Below, in pieces: positions 8,576 through 17,669 of a DNA stretch of 64,000 bases. The stretch is taken from positions 1 through 64,000 of the forward strand of contig JAZQQB010000041.1 in assembly GCA_045628865.1 (NCBI GenBank). Reading direction: 5' to 3'. Every line of letters starts with the position of its first letter. Positions within the stretch are counted from its first letter, which is position 1. The notes beneath the pieces are model-generated. The model did not search any database and had not been told where the DNA came from. It was given only the letters and a program-made list of their open reading frames with translations. This DNA is from JAZQQB01 sp045628865. Lineage in GTDB: Bacteria; Bacillota; Clostridia; Lachnospirales; Lachnospiraceae. The position numbers and the translations under genes were made by a program.

Positions 8576-9448
8576 CTATCCTTCCAATTTGTTTTTGCTT
8601 ATCCCTTGTATCCATCTTTTTAAACCACTTCTCTGGCATGCATTGTAACAAGCATCCAGATCCTGAAAATCGGGAAGAATCGCTGCATAACCTTTTTTTG
8701 ACAAACTGTTTTCATACACACCAACATATACATTTGCATAGTGCTTTGTCATGCCATTTCCATTTACCGTCAGTTTTTCCACAACATACCCATAAAGCAT
8801 TCCTTGTGGATTTCCCATGGTCTGGTAAGCTATGGGGAATGCGTTTTTCAAAAATAATTTTTTAGGAAGTTTTCCCTGCTCCACTATCACAACCGGCAAC
8901 GGAACCGATGATATGGTTTCATTTACAGCCCTTAAAAGATTTCCGCTATCCATCAGCGCACGCAGGGATACTTCTATCCCATCCTGAAAAAGACTGATCT
9001 GATAAAACCTCTGTTTTTTACGTACCATCAGCAAACGACATATTTTTAAAGTTACACGATACAATAAATATGTTGCCAATACTGCGCTTATAACACCTAC
9101 TCGCATGATTTTTCTTTCTATCATCACATTTAACACACTTCCAAAGCAGAATGAGAAAAAGATCATCGCTCCACACATTTCCAGTTTTTTTTGATATGTA
9201 ACCCATGGAAAACCCATACCCACTAGAATCATTCCACTTACAAATGCTATCATAGTCAACTTTGTGAAAACTTCCATGCCAGGAAGCATCAACATACCCA
9301 AAGAAAGTATTGCATCCAAACTACTCACAAACAGCTTCCTTTTTAGCGTGGCAGAACTAAAAAAAAGCTGTTCGATCAATGAAAGCATGATCAAGTTCAT
9401 CACTATCTGATAAATCAAAAACCACTCCGCGCAAATGGTATACGTCAT
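8576..9448 (-). CDS. spoIIGA: Sigma-E processing peptidase SpoIIGA
   Basis: Septum-localised membrane aspartic protease that cleaves pro-sigma-E after the SpoIIR signal. The N-terminal half is a run of about five hydrophobic segments. The C-terminal half is a retropepsin-like domain with the catalytic DSGN motif (Asp near residue 167) and a later GYVVEKLTV stretch. The start is uncertain: ATG 9446-9448 aligns with the family but its GGGAGG is very close, while ATG at 9484 would add 12 basic residues and lacks a ribosome site. It is directly upstream of its substrate gene sigE, as in all endospore formers. Confidence 0.93.
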   Translation of the reverse strand: MTYTICAEWFLIYQIVMNLIMLSLIEQLFFSSATLKRKLFVSSLDAILSLGMLMLPGMEVFTKLTMIAFVSGMILVGMGFPWVTYQKKLEMCGAMIFFSFCFGSVLNVMIERKIMRVGVISAVLATYLLYRVTLKICRLLMVRKKQRFYQISLFQDGIEVSLRALMDSGNLLRAVNETISSVPLPVVIVEQGKLPKKLFLKNAFPIAYQTMGNPQGMLYGYVVEKLTVNGNGMTKHYANVYVGVYENSLSKKGYAAILPDFQDLDACYNACQRSGLKRWIQGISKNKLEG

Positions 9449-9489
9449 TCCTCCCTTATAAGACCTCCTTGCCTTTCTTTTCATGTAAC

Positions 9490-9523
9490 ATTATAGCAGT
9501 CCATACCTGACTATTTTGTCGAA
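9490..9523 (-). promoter_or_regulatory. Spo0A-type promoter of spoIIGA-sigE
   Basis: On the minus strand an exact TTCGACA (reverse complement of 0A box TGTCGAA; 9517-9523) overlaps a -35-like TCGACA, and TATAAT lies at 9490-9495, 21 bases downstream. The B. subtilis spoIIG promoter has the same layout: sigma-A -10 and -35 with abnormally long spacing and a Spo0A box at the -35. A weaker box-like TGTCAAA is at 9624-9630. Confidence 0.7.
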
Positions 9524-9650
9524 CCTTGTAGTATTGCCCCAACAATTTTGCCCTCATGACATCTTCCTCTACCAAAGGGTGTTTATCCCCCCAGAAGGAC
9601 TTCTATAATATTAGAGATTGTCTTTTGACACCTAATCCTATCAAATAACA

Positions 9651-9678
9651 AAAGGGACATCCTTTCGGATGTCCCTTT
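9651..9678 (-). terminator. ftsZ intrinsic terminator
   Basis: A perfect 12-bp stem AAAGGGACATCC / GGATGTCCCTTT with a 4-base loop begins 18 bases after the ftsZ stop. On the minus strand it is followed by TTTTGTTATTTG. It separates the division cluster from spoIIGA. Confidence 0.88.
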
Positions 9679-9696
9679 AACATTTCGCATCAATTA

Positions 9697-10860
9697 CTAT
9701 TTCTTTAAAAAATCAGGAATCTTTAATGTACGTTCTTCTACGTTACTTCTGATTTCACCTGGTTTCTGGATACCTGAAACTGGCTTTACAGCTGGCTGTG
9801 GAGCCACTGGCTGTACTGGCTGTGATGTAAATGCCGGATTAACCGGTTTCGCCTTTAAACTTGGATTGATCACACCAAAGTTAGGCATTTGAGCTGCCTG
9901 AGCCTGATTCTGGCTATCTAAACCTGTTGCAATAACAGTGATGGTACACTGATCCTGCTGGTTAGCATCATACATTGCACCAAAGATGATATTAACATCA
10001 TCACCTGTTAATTCACGAACATAATCAGCTGCATCAGCTGCATCATAAATTGTGATATCACCTGAAACATTGATGATCACATCTGTTGCACCAGAAATTG
10101 TTGTATCAAGCAATGGACTCTCTACTGCCATCTTAACAGCTTCCTGTGCCTTATCATCGCCACGTCCTACACCGATACCGATGTGAGCAACACCCTTGTC
10201 CTTCATTACTGTCTGAACATCAGCAAAGTCAAGGTTGATAACAGCTGGAACATTGATCAGGTCAGTGATACCCTGAACAGCCTGCTGCAATACTTCATCA
10301 GCCTTCTTCAATGCATCTGGCATTGTTGTACGACGATCTACAATCTCTAAAAGTTTGTCATTAGGAATGACAATCAATGTATCTACACTATTCTTTAATT
10401 TCTCAATACCAAGAATCGCATTTGTCATTCTTGTCTTTGCTTCAAAGCGGAAAGGCTTTGTCACAACACCAACGGTAAGAATTCCCATTTCTTTCGCAAG
10501 CTTCGCAACTACAGGTGCAGCACCAGTACCTGTACCACCGCCCATACCGCAGGTTACAAATACCATATCGCAACCTTTGATGGAATTAGCGATATCTTCT
10601 GCACTTTCTTCTGCAGCTTTCTCACCGATTTCAGGCTTAGCACCAGCACCAAGACCCTTTGTGAGCTTCTCACCAATCTGTAATAAAGTAGGTGCGTTAC
10701 AAAGCTGTAAAGCCTGTTTATCAGTATTCACACCAATAAATTCTACCCCTTCAATACCCTCATCTACCATTCTATTAACAGCGTTATTTCCTGCACCACC
10801 AACACCAACAACAATAATCTTAGCTGCAGATTCCGCATCATTACTAATTATCTCTAACAC
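9697..10860 (-). CDS. ftsZ: Cell division protein FtsZ
   Basis: Tubulin-like GTPase that forms the Z ring. The 387 residues contain the GTP-binding loop GGAGNNAVNR, the tubulin signature GGGTGTG (residues 107-113), the T7 catalytic loop region with DFADVQTVM, a proline-rich linker (~335-370), and the conserved C-terminal peptide TLKIPDFLKK that binds membrane anchors. The start is GTG 10858-10860, seven bases after AGGAGG. There is no ftsA in the cluster; ftsQ ends 131 bases upstream. A promoter lies in that gap and a terminator follows. Confidence 0.98.
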   Translation of the reverse strand: MLEIISNDAESAAKIIVVGVGGAGNNAVNRMVDEGIEGVEFIGVNTDKQALQLCNAPTLLQIGEKLTKGLGAGAKPEIGEKAAEESAEDIANSIKGCDMVFVTCGMGGGTGTGAAPVVAKLAKEMGILTVGVVTKPFRFEAKTRMTNAILGIEKLKNSVDTLIVIPNDKLLEIVDRRTTMPDALKKADEVLQQAVQGITDLINVPAVINLDFADVQTVMKDKGVAHIGIGVGRGDDKAQEAVKMAVESPLLDTTISGATDVIINVSGDITIYDAADAADYVRELTGDDVNIIFGAMYDANQQDQCTITVIATGLDSQNQAQAAQMPNFGVINPSLKAKPVNPAFTSQPVQPVAPQPAVKPVSGIQKPGEIRSNVEERTLKIPDFLKK

Positions 10861-10901
10861 AGTAGCTCCTCCTTCACAATCCCTTTACTCCCGTATATCT
10901 T

Positions 10902-10930
10902 ATCATATAATTTTTTCAAAGATTTATCAA
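10902..10930 (-). promoter_or_regulatory. Predicted sigma-A promoter of ftsZ
   Basis: On the minus strand TTGATA (10925-10930) and TATGAT (10902-10907) are 17 bases apart, ~40 bases before the ftsZ start. Two identical TAAAATCGTA decamers (10942-10951 and 10965-10974, period 23) lie just upstream of the -35 and could bind a regulator. Confidence 0.6.
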
Positions 10931-10991
10931 CAATTATTTTCTAAAATCGTACATTTTTTTACGGTAAAATCGTATTGTTCTTTCCCCTCTT

Positions 10992-11777
10992 TTACTCATG
11001 TTCTTCTCCCCCTTCATTTAGCTCTTCCTCTTGATTCACAACGGTTTCCACGGTATTTTCCTCATCAGATTTAAAGGTAATAGATGAGGTTTTTTCCATG
11101 TTTAAGACTCCTGATTGTCCTTCTAGTACAGGTAAGATTTCCTGTAGGATGGAACACTTCTCATCAAGCACTGAAAGATCCCCCATTTTTGCTCTAATGT
11201 CCCCAAAACTGATTGTCACAGCATTGTTTACATCAAAATAAAGCTTGTCTGCCATCAAAGAATATTTTTCCAGAGTCTGGGTCAGGGTCAAGATTGTCTT
11301 AAAAATTTCTTTATCCTCAATTGGCAGATAATCATCCAACACAATATAAGATAATTTCAATCCTGTCACCTGCGGAATGCCGATGGTTTTTACCTTAGAG
11401 CTCTCCACCACCATTCCGTCTTTATCAAAATAGAAATATGTACCCAAATATTCCACATAACCTGCCAATGCCTTCTCATAAACATGAATACGGATAGTAT
11501 TCTTGTCAATGATGGTAACATCATAAGTCTGAACAAAAGGAACATTCTCTACTTTTTTATTTTTATAGATCAAGGACAGATACAGGGAATTGTGCCCAAA
11601 TCTGCCTGACATGACCATATCCTTGATTTCATCATTGGTATAGTGGACATTTCCCTCCACATAAACCGTCTTTACTTCATATTCCTTCATGATATAAAGG
11701 AAAACACCAAGAAGCAGAAGCAAAAATGCGATCACCGAAATCAAAATGATCCAAAATTTTTTACCGAATCTTTTCAT
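10992..11777 (-). CDS. ftsQ: Cell division protein FtsQ/DivIB
   Basis: Bitopic divisome protein linking FtsL and FtsB-type partners to septal synthesis. The 261 residues have a short basic cytoplasmic end, a membrane segment at ~9-29, then an external POTRA domain starting at YEVKTVYVEGNVHYTNDEI and a beta domain (QVTGLKLSYIVLDDY...). The last ~35 residues are highly acidic, as in DivIB proteins. It starts 6 bases after the ftsW stop. Confidence 0.9.
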   Translation of the reverse strand: MKRFGKKFWIILISVIAFLLLLLGVFLYIMKEYEVKTVYVEGNVHYTNDEIKDMVMSGRFGHNSLYLSLIYKNKKVENVPFVQTYDVTIIDKNTIRIHVYEKALAGYVEYLGTYFYFDKDGMVVESSKVKTIGIPQVTGLKLSYIVLDDYLPIEDKEIFKTILTLTQTLEKYSLMADKLYFDVNNAVTISFGDIRAKMGDLSVLDEKCSILQEILPVLEGQSGVLNMEKTSSITFKSDEENTVETVVNQEEELNEGGEEHE

Positions 11778-11783
11778 TTGATT

Positions 11784-12956
11784 TTATCCTGCTAACCTAT
11801 CCTGTTTTAATCGAATTTCACGAGATACACTTAAGACCAATCCCATCTCGATGAGTAAAAACAGCACCGAAGATCCACCATAACTGATAAATGGCAAAGA
11901 AATACCAGTATTGGGAATAGTATTGGTCACAACGGCAATATTCAAGATCACCTGGATCCCAATATGAGCCATAACCCCTACCACAATCATGGAACCATAC
12001 AGATCTTCTGCATTAATGGCAATCACGATACATCTCCAGATCAAGATCACAAACAGAAGAATTACGGAAATAGCACCAAAAAGTCCCAACTCCTCACAGA
12101 TAATGGAAAAAATCATATCATTCTGGGCTTCTGGAATAAATCCAAGCTTCTGCATACTTGCTCCGAGTCCTTTTCCAAAAAATCCGCCAGAACCAACCGC
12201 ATACAGCGCCTGTAAAGTCTGGAAAGATTTATTATCCGCGTACGCCTCAGGATTCTTCCATGCCATGATACGAGCGGAACGGAAGGAATCAAACCATCCC
12301 CAGTTCAAGATCCCAACCACAAGTAAAAGTACAAGTCCTAAGCCTGCCAAAGTTACTACTGCATAGGTCTTGTAATTACTGCTTGCAACAAACATCATCA
12401 AATATGCAATACCTGCCACGATCACAGCGGAACTTAAGTTATTACTGATTACATAGATCAACCCCGATAAAAACAATACCGAAGCGCTTACCATTATAAT
12501 AAATTTTTTGGTATCCACCTGATCCTTTAAAAAAGAGATCATTTCTGCCAAAAATAGGATCATACCAAGTTTTGCAACCTCAGCCGGCTGAATATTAAAT
12601 CCACCAAAAAGAGGAATCCATCTGGTAGCACCCTTTACAGTCACACCAACAACTGTCAATGCCAAAACCAAAACCACTGAAACAATATAAGCGAACACAC
12701 CAAATCTTTTCCATTTTCGATAATCCCAGATTGCAAAAAAGGTCATTGCTCCAATACCAACGATAACCGCATAAACCTGTCTTTTCAAAAAATACATGGA
12801 ATCATGGAAATCAATCTGTGCTATGTATGAACTGGATGAATAGATCATTACCATCCCAAAGACCAACAAAAATAAGACTACAAACAAAAGACCAAAATCA
12901 AAATATCTGGCTTCTTTTGTAATTCGAATTCTAGATAAAAAACTTTTATTTGCCAT
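11784..12956 (-). CDS. ftsW: SEDS peptidoglycan glycosyltransferase FtsW
   Basis: Septal glycan polymerase working with class B PBPs. The 390-residue protein has about ten membrane segments. SEDS signatures include FNIQPAEVAKLGMI, the long external loop with GGFFGKGLGASMQKLGFIPEAQNDMIF, and the terminal GISLPFISYGGSS. It follows the SpoVD-like PBP by 39 bases. It could in principle be the sporulation paralogue SpoVE, which is not separable by sequence here; its position between PBPs and ftsQ-ftsZ favours FtsW or one shared enzyme. Confidence 0.93.
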   Translation of the reverse strand: MANKSFLSRIRITKEARYFDFGLLFVVLFLLVFGMVMIYSSSSYIAQIDFHDSMYFLKRQVYAVIVGIGAMTFFAIWDYRKWKRFGVFAYIVSVVLVLALTVVGVTVKGATRWIPLFGGFNIQPAEVAKLGMILFLAEMISFLKDQVDTKKFIIMVSASVLFLSGLIYVISNNLSSAVIVAGIAYLMMFVASSNYKTYAVVTLAGLGLVLLLVVGILNWGWFDSFRSARIMAWKNPEAYADNKSFQTLQALYAVGSGGFFGKGLGASMQKLGFIPEAQNDMIFSIICEELGLFGAISVILLFVILIWRCIVIAINAEDLYGSMIVVGVMAHIGIQVILNIAVVTNTIPNTGISLPFISYGGSSVLFLLIEMGLVLSVSREIRLKQDRLAG

Positions 12957-12995
12957 GAAACCCTCTTTACCTTCCCCTGTTACTTCACTACTCTT

Positions 12996-14732
12996 TTAAT
13001 CAGTATACCCCTTTTTAGCCAAATACGGAAGAATATTTTCATATAACTGGCGAATGATAGGGGCAGCAATCATTCCTCCATAATAAGTTCCTTTTGGTGC
13101 ATTTACAATCGCAATTGCGATAACCTTTGGATCATCTGCCGGGGCAAACCCTAAAAAGGATGAAATGTAGATTCCATTTCCTCTTGGGATTGTCTGGCTT
13201 GTAGCTGTTTTACCACCAACCCGAAAGCCCTCTACTGCTCCATTGCTCCCTCCACCATTTGCCACAACCTGCTCCAAGATCATTCTCAATTTTTCAGAAT
13301 TCTCTGAAGAGATCAAGCCGGTTTGCACGGGATATTCAAAAATTTCTATTATTTCACCATCCTGGTCTAGTACCTTTTTTGCCAAATGCGGTACCACCCT
13401 GCTTCCATCATTGATCAGTGCTGCAGCTGTTGTAAGAAGCTGAATTGGTGTAATCTGAAAAGACTGTCCAAAGGATACGGTTGCCAACTCCACCGGTCCT
13501 ATATTTTCTTTTTTATGCATAATAGTTCTTGCTTCACCAGGAAGATCAATCCCTGTTTTATCCAAAAGTCCAAATTTTTCAAAATAAGAAAAAAAACGAT
13601 CTACTCCTAATGACAATCCAATTGTAATATACGCTGGATTGCAGGAATTCATGGTTGCCGTAATAAGATTCTGTGAGCCATGTCCCTGAGTCTTGGCACA
13701 GCGGATTCTTCGATCCTCTACCACGATATAGCCCGGACAGTAAAATGGCGTATCTAATGATACCACCCCTGCCTCTAAAGCTGCTGAGCAGGTTATGATC
13801 TTAAAAGCAGATCCAGGTTCATAGGTATCGTTAATGCAACCATTTCGCCACATGGCATTATAAGCTTCGTTTTTTTCTTTTTCAGATGATCCTTCCAAAG
13901 CAGCATATGCATCGATTAACTGATATGGTTCATTTAGATTAAATTCCGGCACATTTACCATTGCCAGTATTTCTCCTGTTTCCACCTGCATCACCAGAAT
14001 GGAAACACTTTTTGCCTCCTTTTGCAAAAGTGCAGCCTCCGCCAATTGTGTCGCATACAACTGAATATTGGCATCTAAGGTAATCATCAGATCATTCCCT
14101 TTTTCAGGCTCTATTCTTTTCTCAGAGGAAGAATCTAATTCAATTCCCTTTGCATCTGTCACTGTTAATATCTGTCCATTCTTTCCATGCAGATAAGAAT
14201 CATACACACTTTCTAAGCCAATGATTCCCTGATTATCTGCACCGGTAAAGCCCAAAACCTTGCTGGCTAATGTCTCATATGGGTAAAATCTTTTATAGTC
14301 TTCATCCACCTTCACCCCATCAAGATGAAGGGCTCTGATCTCATCTCCCAACGCTTTATCAACATTACTCTTTATTTTCTCAATAGAAGTATATTTCCCT
14401 ATTTTTTGTGCAATGGTTTTTTCATCCATGGAAAGAATCCTGGATAATTCCTGCACAACTCTTTCAGGCTCTTTGATCTGATTATGGATCACCGAGATTG
14501 TGCATACTGCCTTATTATCTGCAAGTATCACTCCATTTCTATCGATGATCCGGCCTCTGGCTGCCTTAATCGGGCGTTCTCTTTCCTGAATACTCTGAGC
14601 CTTTTTAGAAAGATACTCTGACTGCCCAATGATCACATAACCCGAACGCACCATCAAAAGCAAAAGTGCCATAATGCACATTCCACCGAGAAAAACAATT
14701 CTTCTTTGAAATGACAAAGGCAAACGACTCAT
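12996..14732 (-). CDS. Class B penicillin-binding protein, SpoVD-like
   Basis: Monofunctional transpeptidase. From the start used here (578 residues): membrane anchor ~17-33, PBP dimerisation domain with RGRIIDRNGVILA, then the transpeptidase domain with SXXK SAFK (Ser308), SCN (Ser363) and a third motif that reads KTA instead of KTG (Lys508). As the second class B PBP after ftsL it occupies the spoVD position, but has no PASTA domain. The start is uncertain: ATG 14730-14732 has GGAGG four bases before it; ATG 14769-14771 is also possible. Codons further upstream overlap the preceding gene and are not credible. Confidence 0.85.
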   Translation of the reverse strand: MSRLPLSFQRRIVFLGGMCIMALLLLMVRSGYVIIGQSEYLSKKAQSIQERERPIKAARGRIIDRNGVILADNKAVCTISVIHNQIKEPERVVQELSRILSMDEKTIAQKIGKYTSIEKIKSNVDKALGDEIRALHLDGVKVDEDYKRFYPYETLASKVLGFTGADNQGIIGLESVYDSYLHGKNGQILTVTDAKGIELDSSSEKRIEPEKGNDLMITLDANIQLYATQLAEAALLQKEAKSVSILVMQVETGEILAMVNVPEFNLNEPYQLIDAYAALEGSSEKEKNEAYNAMWRNGCINDTYEPGSAFKIITCSAALEAGVVSLDTPFYCPGYIVVEDRRIRCAKTQGHGSQNLITATMNSCNPAYITIGLSLGVDRFFSYFEKFGLLDKTGIDLPGEARTIMHKKENIGPVELATVSFGQSFQITPIQLLTTAAALINDGSRVVPHLAKKVLDQDGEIIEIFEYPVQTGLISSENSEKLRMILEQVVANGGGSNGAVEGFRVGGKTATSQTIPRGNGIYISSFLGFAPADDPKVIAIAIVNAPKGTYYGGMIAAPIIRQLYENILPYLAKKGYTD

Positions 14733-14790
14733 AAAACCTCCGAATAAACTATTCTTCGTTTCTATCATCATATGCCTTTTGTGTCTGTCC

Positions 14791-17043
14791 TTATTCCTGT
14801 TCAGCTGCCTCTGCTCCTTCTGGATGGGATGCATTCTCATCCTCCGAAGGTGTCCCTTCCTCGCTTCCTTCCACTGGTTCTTCTTTAGGGAGTGAAGTCT
14901 GTGGAATATAAATGCCAAGAGCATCCAGTTCTTCCTGTTCTTTTTCAGATAATTCCTCTGTCATATAGATACCAAGATACGGTAGCACCTCTGTCAAAAC
15001 ATCCCGACAAATAAAGGTAGCATATTTAGTTGCATTATCCTGATACTCAACGTTTGGTCTATCTACTACTACATAAATACAAATCTGAGGATCATCTACC
15101 GGAGCAAATCCCATAAAGGATACAACATAATTAGTCTTATCTCGGATACCGTTCTGTACAGTTTCCGCTGTACCTGTTTTTCCACCAATAATATAGCCTG
15201 CCGGTCTGGCATTTTTACCAGTACCATTTAATACAACACCTTCACAGTACTGACGGATCAATGCGGAAGTATCTTCTGAAATAGTCTGTCGCAAAATTCT
15301 TGGAGCAATGTTTTCAACAACCGCCCCACTTTCTGTTGTGATGCTGCTTACCATATGTGGCTCATAGTAATATCCACCATTTACCAGTGAATTAAATGCT
15401 GAAATAGTCTGAATCATAGTTACATTAAAGCCCTGTCCAAAGCTTGATGTAGCAAGCTCCATCGGTCCCATGGTATTTTCATTAAACACCAAAGAGGCAG
15501 TTCTTGCTTCACCAGCAAGATCGATATTCGTCTTCAAACCAAAACCATAGGTTCTAAAATATTTAAGATAATTTTGCTTTCCTGTAACCGCAGCAATCTG
15601 CATCAAGGCAACGTTACATGATTTTTCAACAGCCTGCTGCACTGTTAACGTTCCATCACCATATCGGTTATGACAGCCGATTGGCTTTGTTCCAGTAGCA
15701 ACAACCAGAGAACCAAAACAGTCATAAGTCTCATTTCCCGTAATCGCACCACAATCAATGGCCGCAGCCACAGTAAATGGCTTTGCAACAGAACCCGGTT
15801 CATAGGAATCGGAAATACAGAAATTTCTCCACAACTGATTCAATGTAGCATAATAAGTATTGTCATCTTTCATTGCCTGGATCTGTTCTTCTGTATAATA
15901 CGCGCTGATGTTGTATGGATCATTCAAGTCATAATTCGGATAACTGGCCATTGCCAGAATATTTCCAGTGTTACACTCCATGATCACACAGCCAATGTTA
16001 TAAGCACCAAGACCCTCTCGATATTCATTCTGATGTTCTTCATTAAACTGATACAGGTATTTTTCTACGATGCTCTGAATATTCATATCAAGAGTGGTTT
16101 TGATGGTATACCCGTCTACAGCAGCGATCGTAGTTCTCTCCAATGCTGAATCATCATTCAAATACCCATACTCTCTACCGTCACTGCCACTCAATGTATC
16201 GTTATAATACTCTTCTAATCCATAGGTTCCCTCTTTGTCGTTATTGGTAAAACCAATAGCATCACAAGCTAATGTTCCATATGGATAGGTTCTTACATAC
16301 TGATCCTCAAACCATATACCGCAGATCACATCTTCGCCTTCTTCCTGCAAAGCAATAAACTGCGAAATTTCATCATAGGAACATTCCTTTTTTAAAATCC
16401 TGTATCTTGAATTCGGATACTCTGCCATATAATTGACAATCCCTGCTCTATCTACGCCAAAACAATTCGCTAGCGCATTTAAAGTAGGCTCAACGCATTC
16501 CTCATTTCGTTTCAGTTCAACTGTATCTAAGATCACATTATACACCTTATCAGAAGTTGCAAGGATTGTTCCATTTTTATCAACAATATCGCCCCTCTTA
16601 TAAGGTATGGTGGAACTTGAATAATACTGCTGTGACAAAATCTTACGTGTATAGGCATCTCCATCCTCTTTTACAATCTTGTATAATCGAAATCCCAAAA
16701 CAACAAAACAAAACAGGAAAATCATTAATAGAACAAATAGCTTTTTCTGCATATAATTCGAAAATTTCTCTGTTCCTTGAAATGATTTCACTGTTTTTGT
16801 ATGAGATAGTCTTTTCCGACCAGTATTCTTTTGCTCGTTTGTATCATCATGCGAGCGCAAAGGCCTGCCAACACTCGCTTTTCTGCGTATGCCCATTCCG
16901 CTTTGCCCGCTTAATCTTCTTTGCGCGCTAGTTTTCTTTCGTTCACTAGCCCTCTTTCCCTCGCCAACACGTTTTCCCCTTGTTACAGCTGGCCTTCTGT
17001 TTTTTGTGGCATTTCTGCCACCACCCTTATACTCTCTAACCAA
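14791..17043 (-). CDS. Class B penicillin-binding protein, PBP2/FtsI-like
   Basis: Septal transpeptidase of 750 residues. It has a very basic cytoplasmic tail of ~98 residues, a membrane segment at ~102-119, a pedestal domain beginning RGDIVDKNGTILA, and a transpeptidase domain with SVAK (Ser418, Lys421), SCN (475-477) and KTG (622-624). The C-terminal ~50 residues are Glu/Pro/Ser-rich, with no PASTA domain. The start appears to be TTG 17041-17043, with AGGGTGG overlapping the ftsL stop. It is probably the vegetative division PBP, paired with FtsW and FtsL. Confidence 0.9.
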   Translation of the reverse strand: MVREYKGGGRNATKNRRPAVTRGKRVGEGKRASERKKTSAQRRLSGQSGMGIRRKASVGRPLRSHDDTNEQKNTGRKRLSHTKTVKSFQGTEKFSNYMQKKLFVLLMIFLFCFVVLGFRLYKIVKEDGDAYTRKILSQQYYSSSTIPYKRGDIVDKNGTILATSDKVYNVILDTVELKRNEECVEPTLNALANCFGVDRAGIVNYMAEYPNSRYRILKKECSYDEISQFIALQEEGEDVICGIWFEDQYVRTYPYGTLACDAIGFTNNDKEGTYGLEEYYNDTLSGSDGREYGYLNDDSALERTTIAAVDGYTIKTTLDMNIQSIVEKYLYQFNEEHQNEYREGLGAYNIGCVIMECNTGNILAMASYPNYDLNDPYNISAYYTEEQIQAMKDDNTYYATLNQLWRNFCISDSYEPGSVAKPFTVAAAIDCGAITGNETYDCFGSLVVATGTKPIGCHNRYGDGTLTVQQAVEKSCNVALMQIAAVTGKQNYLKYFRTYGFGLKTNIDLAGEARTASLVFNENTMGPMELATSSFGQGFNVTMIQTISAFNSLVNGGYYYEPHMVSSITTESGAVVENIAPRILRQTISEDTSALIRQYCEGVVLNGTGKNARPAGYIIGGKTGTAETVQNGIRDKTNYVVSFMGFAPVDDPQICIYVVVDRPNVEYQDNATKYATFICRDVLTEVLPYLGIYMTEELSEKEQEELDALGIYIPQTSLPKEEPVEGSEEGTPSEDENASHPEGAEAAEQE

Positions 17044-17058
17044 TGCTAATTATCCACC

Positions 17059-17550
17059 CTATTCATGTAAATCTGATGACTGAATCACATAGTCATAACC
17101 CTCTCCAGAATATGTATAAACTTGTCCATCATGCGCATAAACCATTCCTAACTCCTCTGTTGCTATACGCTTGATTTCGTCTAAATCTATTCCAGCTTCA
17201 ATTCGATTATACTCCTCATCATTAGCCATTTTCAAGTTATTCAGTTCACTTTCCAGGCTTGAAATTGTTTTGACAGAGGATGTGAGTTCAGCTCTTAACT
17301 GGATCAAATGGATCAGTCCATAGGATGAAACCACCATTACTACTGCCAAGAAAAGAACATATGCCAAATTCATATGACTTGCTCGTTCTCTGTTTTTCTT
17401 TGTGCGTAAGCTAAGCTTTTTCTTAGGCTCCTTTTCCATCTCATGAACAACATCAAAATCTCTGACAGCTGTTCCTTCAATGTACGCAGCACTCTTTAAA
17501 TAGCCCGGTTTTCTATAATTCTTTTTTCTATAATCTGTTCTATTTGTCAT
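17059..17550 (-). CDS. ftsL: Cell division protein FtsL-like
   Basis: A 163-residue bitopic protein with a basic N-terminal region, one membrane segment at ~62-82 (LAYVLFLAVVMVVSSYGLI) and an external coiled coil (~85-125, with AELTSSVKTISSLESELN). It ends in a tyrosine-rich tail. Family sequence is weakly conserved; the call rests on topology and location between rsmH and the division PBP. It probably forms the FtsL-DivIC-DivIB complex that activates FtsW and PBP. Confidence 0.82.
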   Translation of the reverse strand: MTNRTDYRKKNYRKPGYLKSAAYIEGTAVRDFDVVHEMEKEPKKKLSLRTKKNRERASHMNLAYVLFLAVVMVVSSYGLIHLIQLRAELTSSVKTISSLESELNNLKMANDEEYNRIEAGIDLDEIKRIATEELGMVYAHDGQVYTYSGEGYDYVIQSSDLHE

Positions 17551-17669
17551 ATTTCTTCCTCATTCCTCTATCGGATTTCTTAATTTCGGTTGTTTCCTGA
17601 TACTCTGCGATTCGCCTGTTTCCTTTTTCCTTCCCACCTTGCTGCTTTCTCTAATATTCAGCTCCAAAG

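Noticed and set aside
10355..11074. 239-codon open frame on the plus strand antisense to ftsZ
   Set aside because: Composition reflects the complement of ftsZ codons, no ribosome site, no family resemblance; ftsZ on the other strand is certain.
14733..14924. Longer start of the SpoVD-like PBP overlapping the previous gene
   Set aside because: The extra residues overlap the end of the upstream PBP gene in another frame and are low-complexity basic; plausible starts with ribosome sites lie after that stop.
15670..16149. 159-codon plus-strand frame opposite the PBP2/FtsI-like gene
   Set aside because: Mirror of the strongly supported PBP gene with no translation signal.
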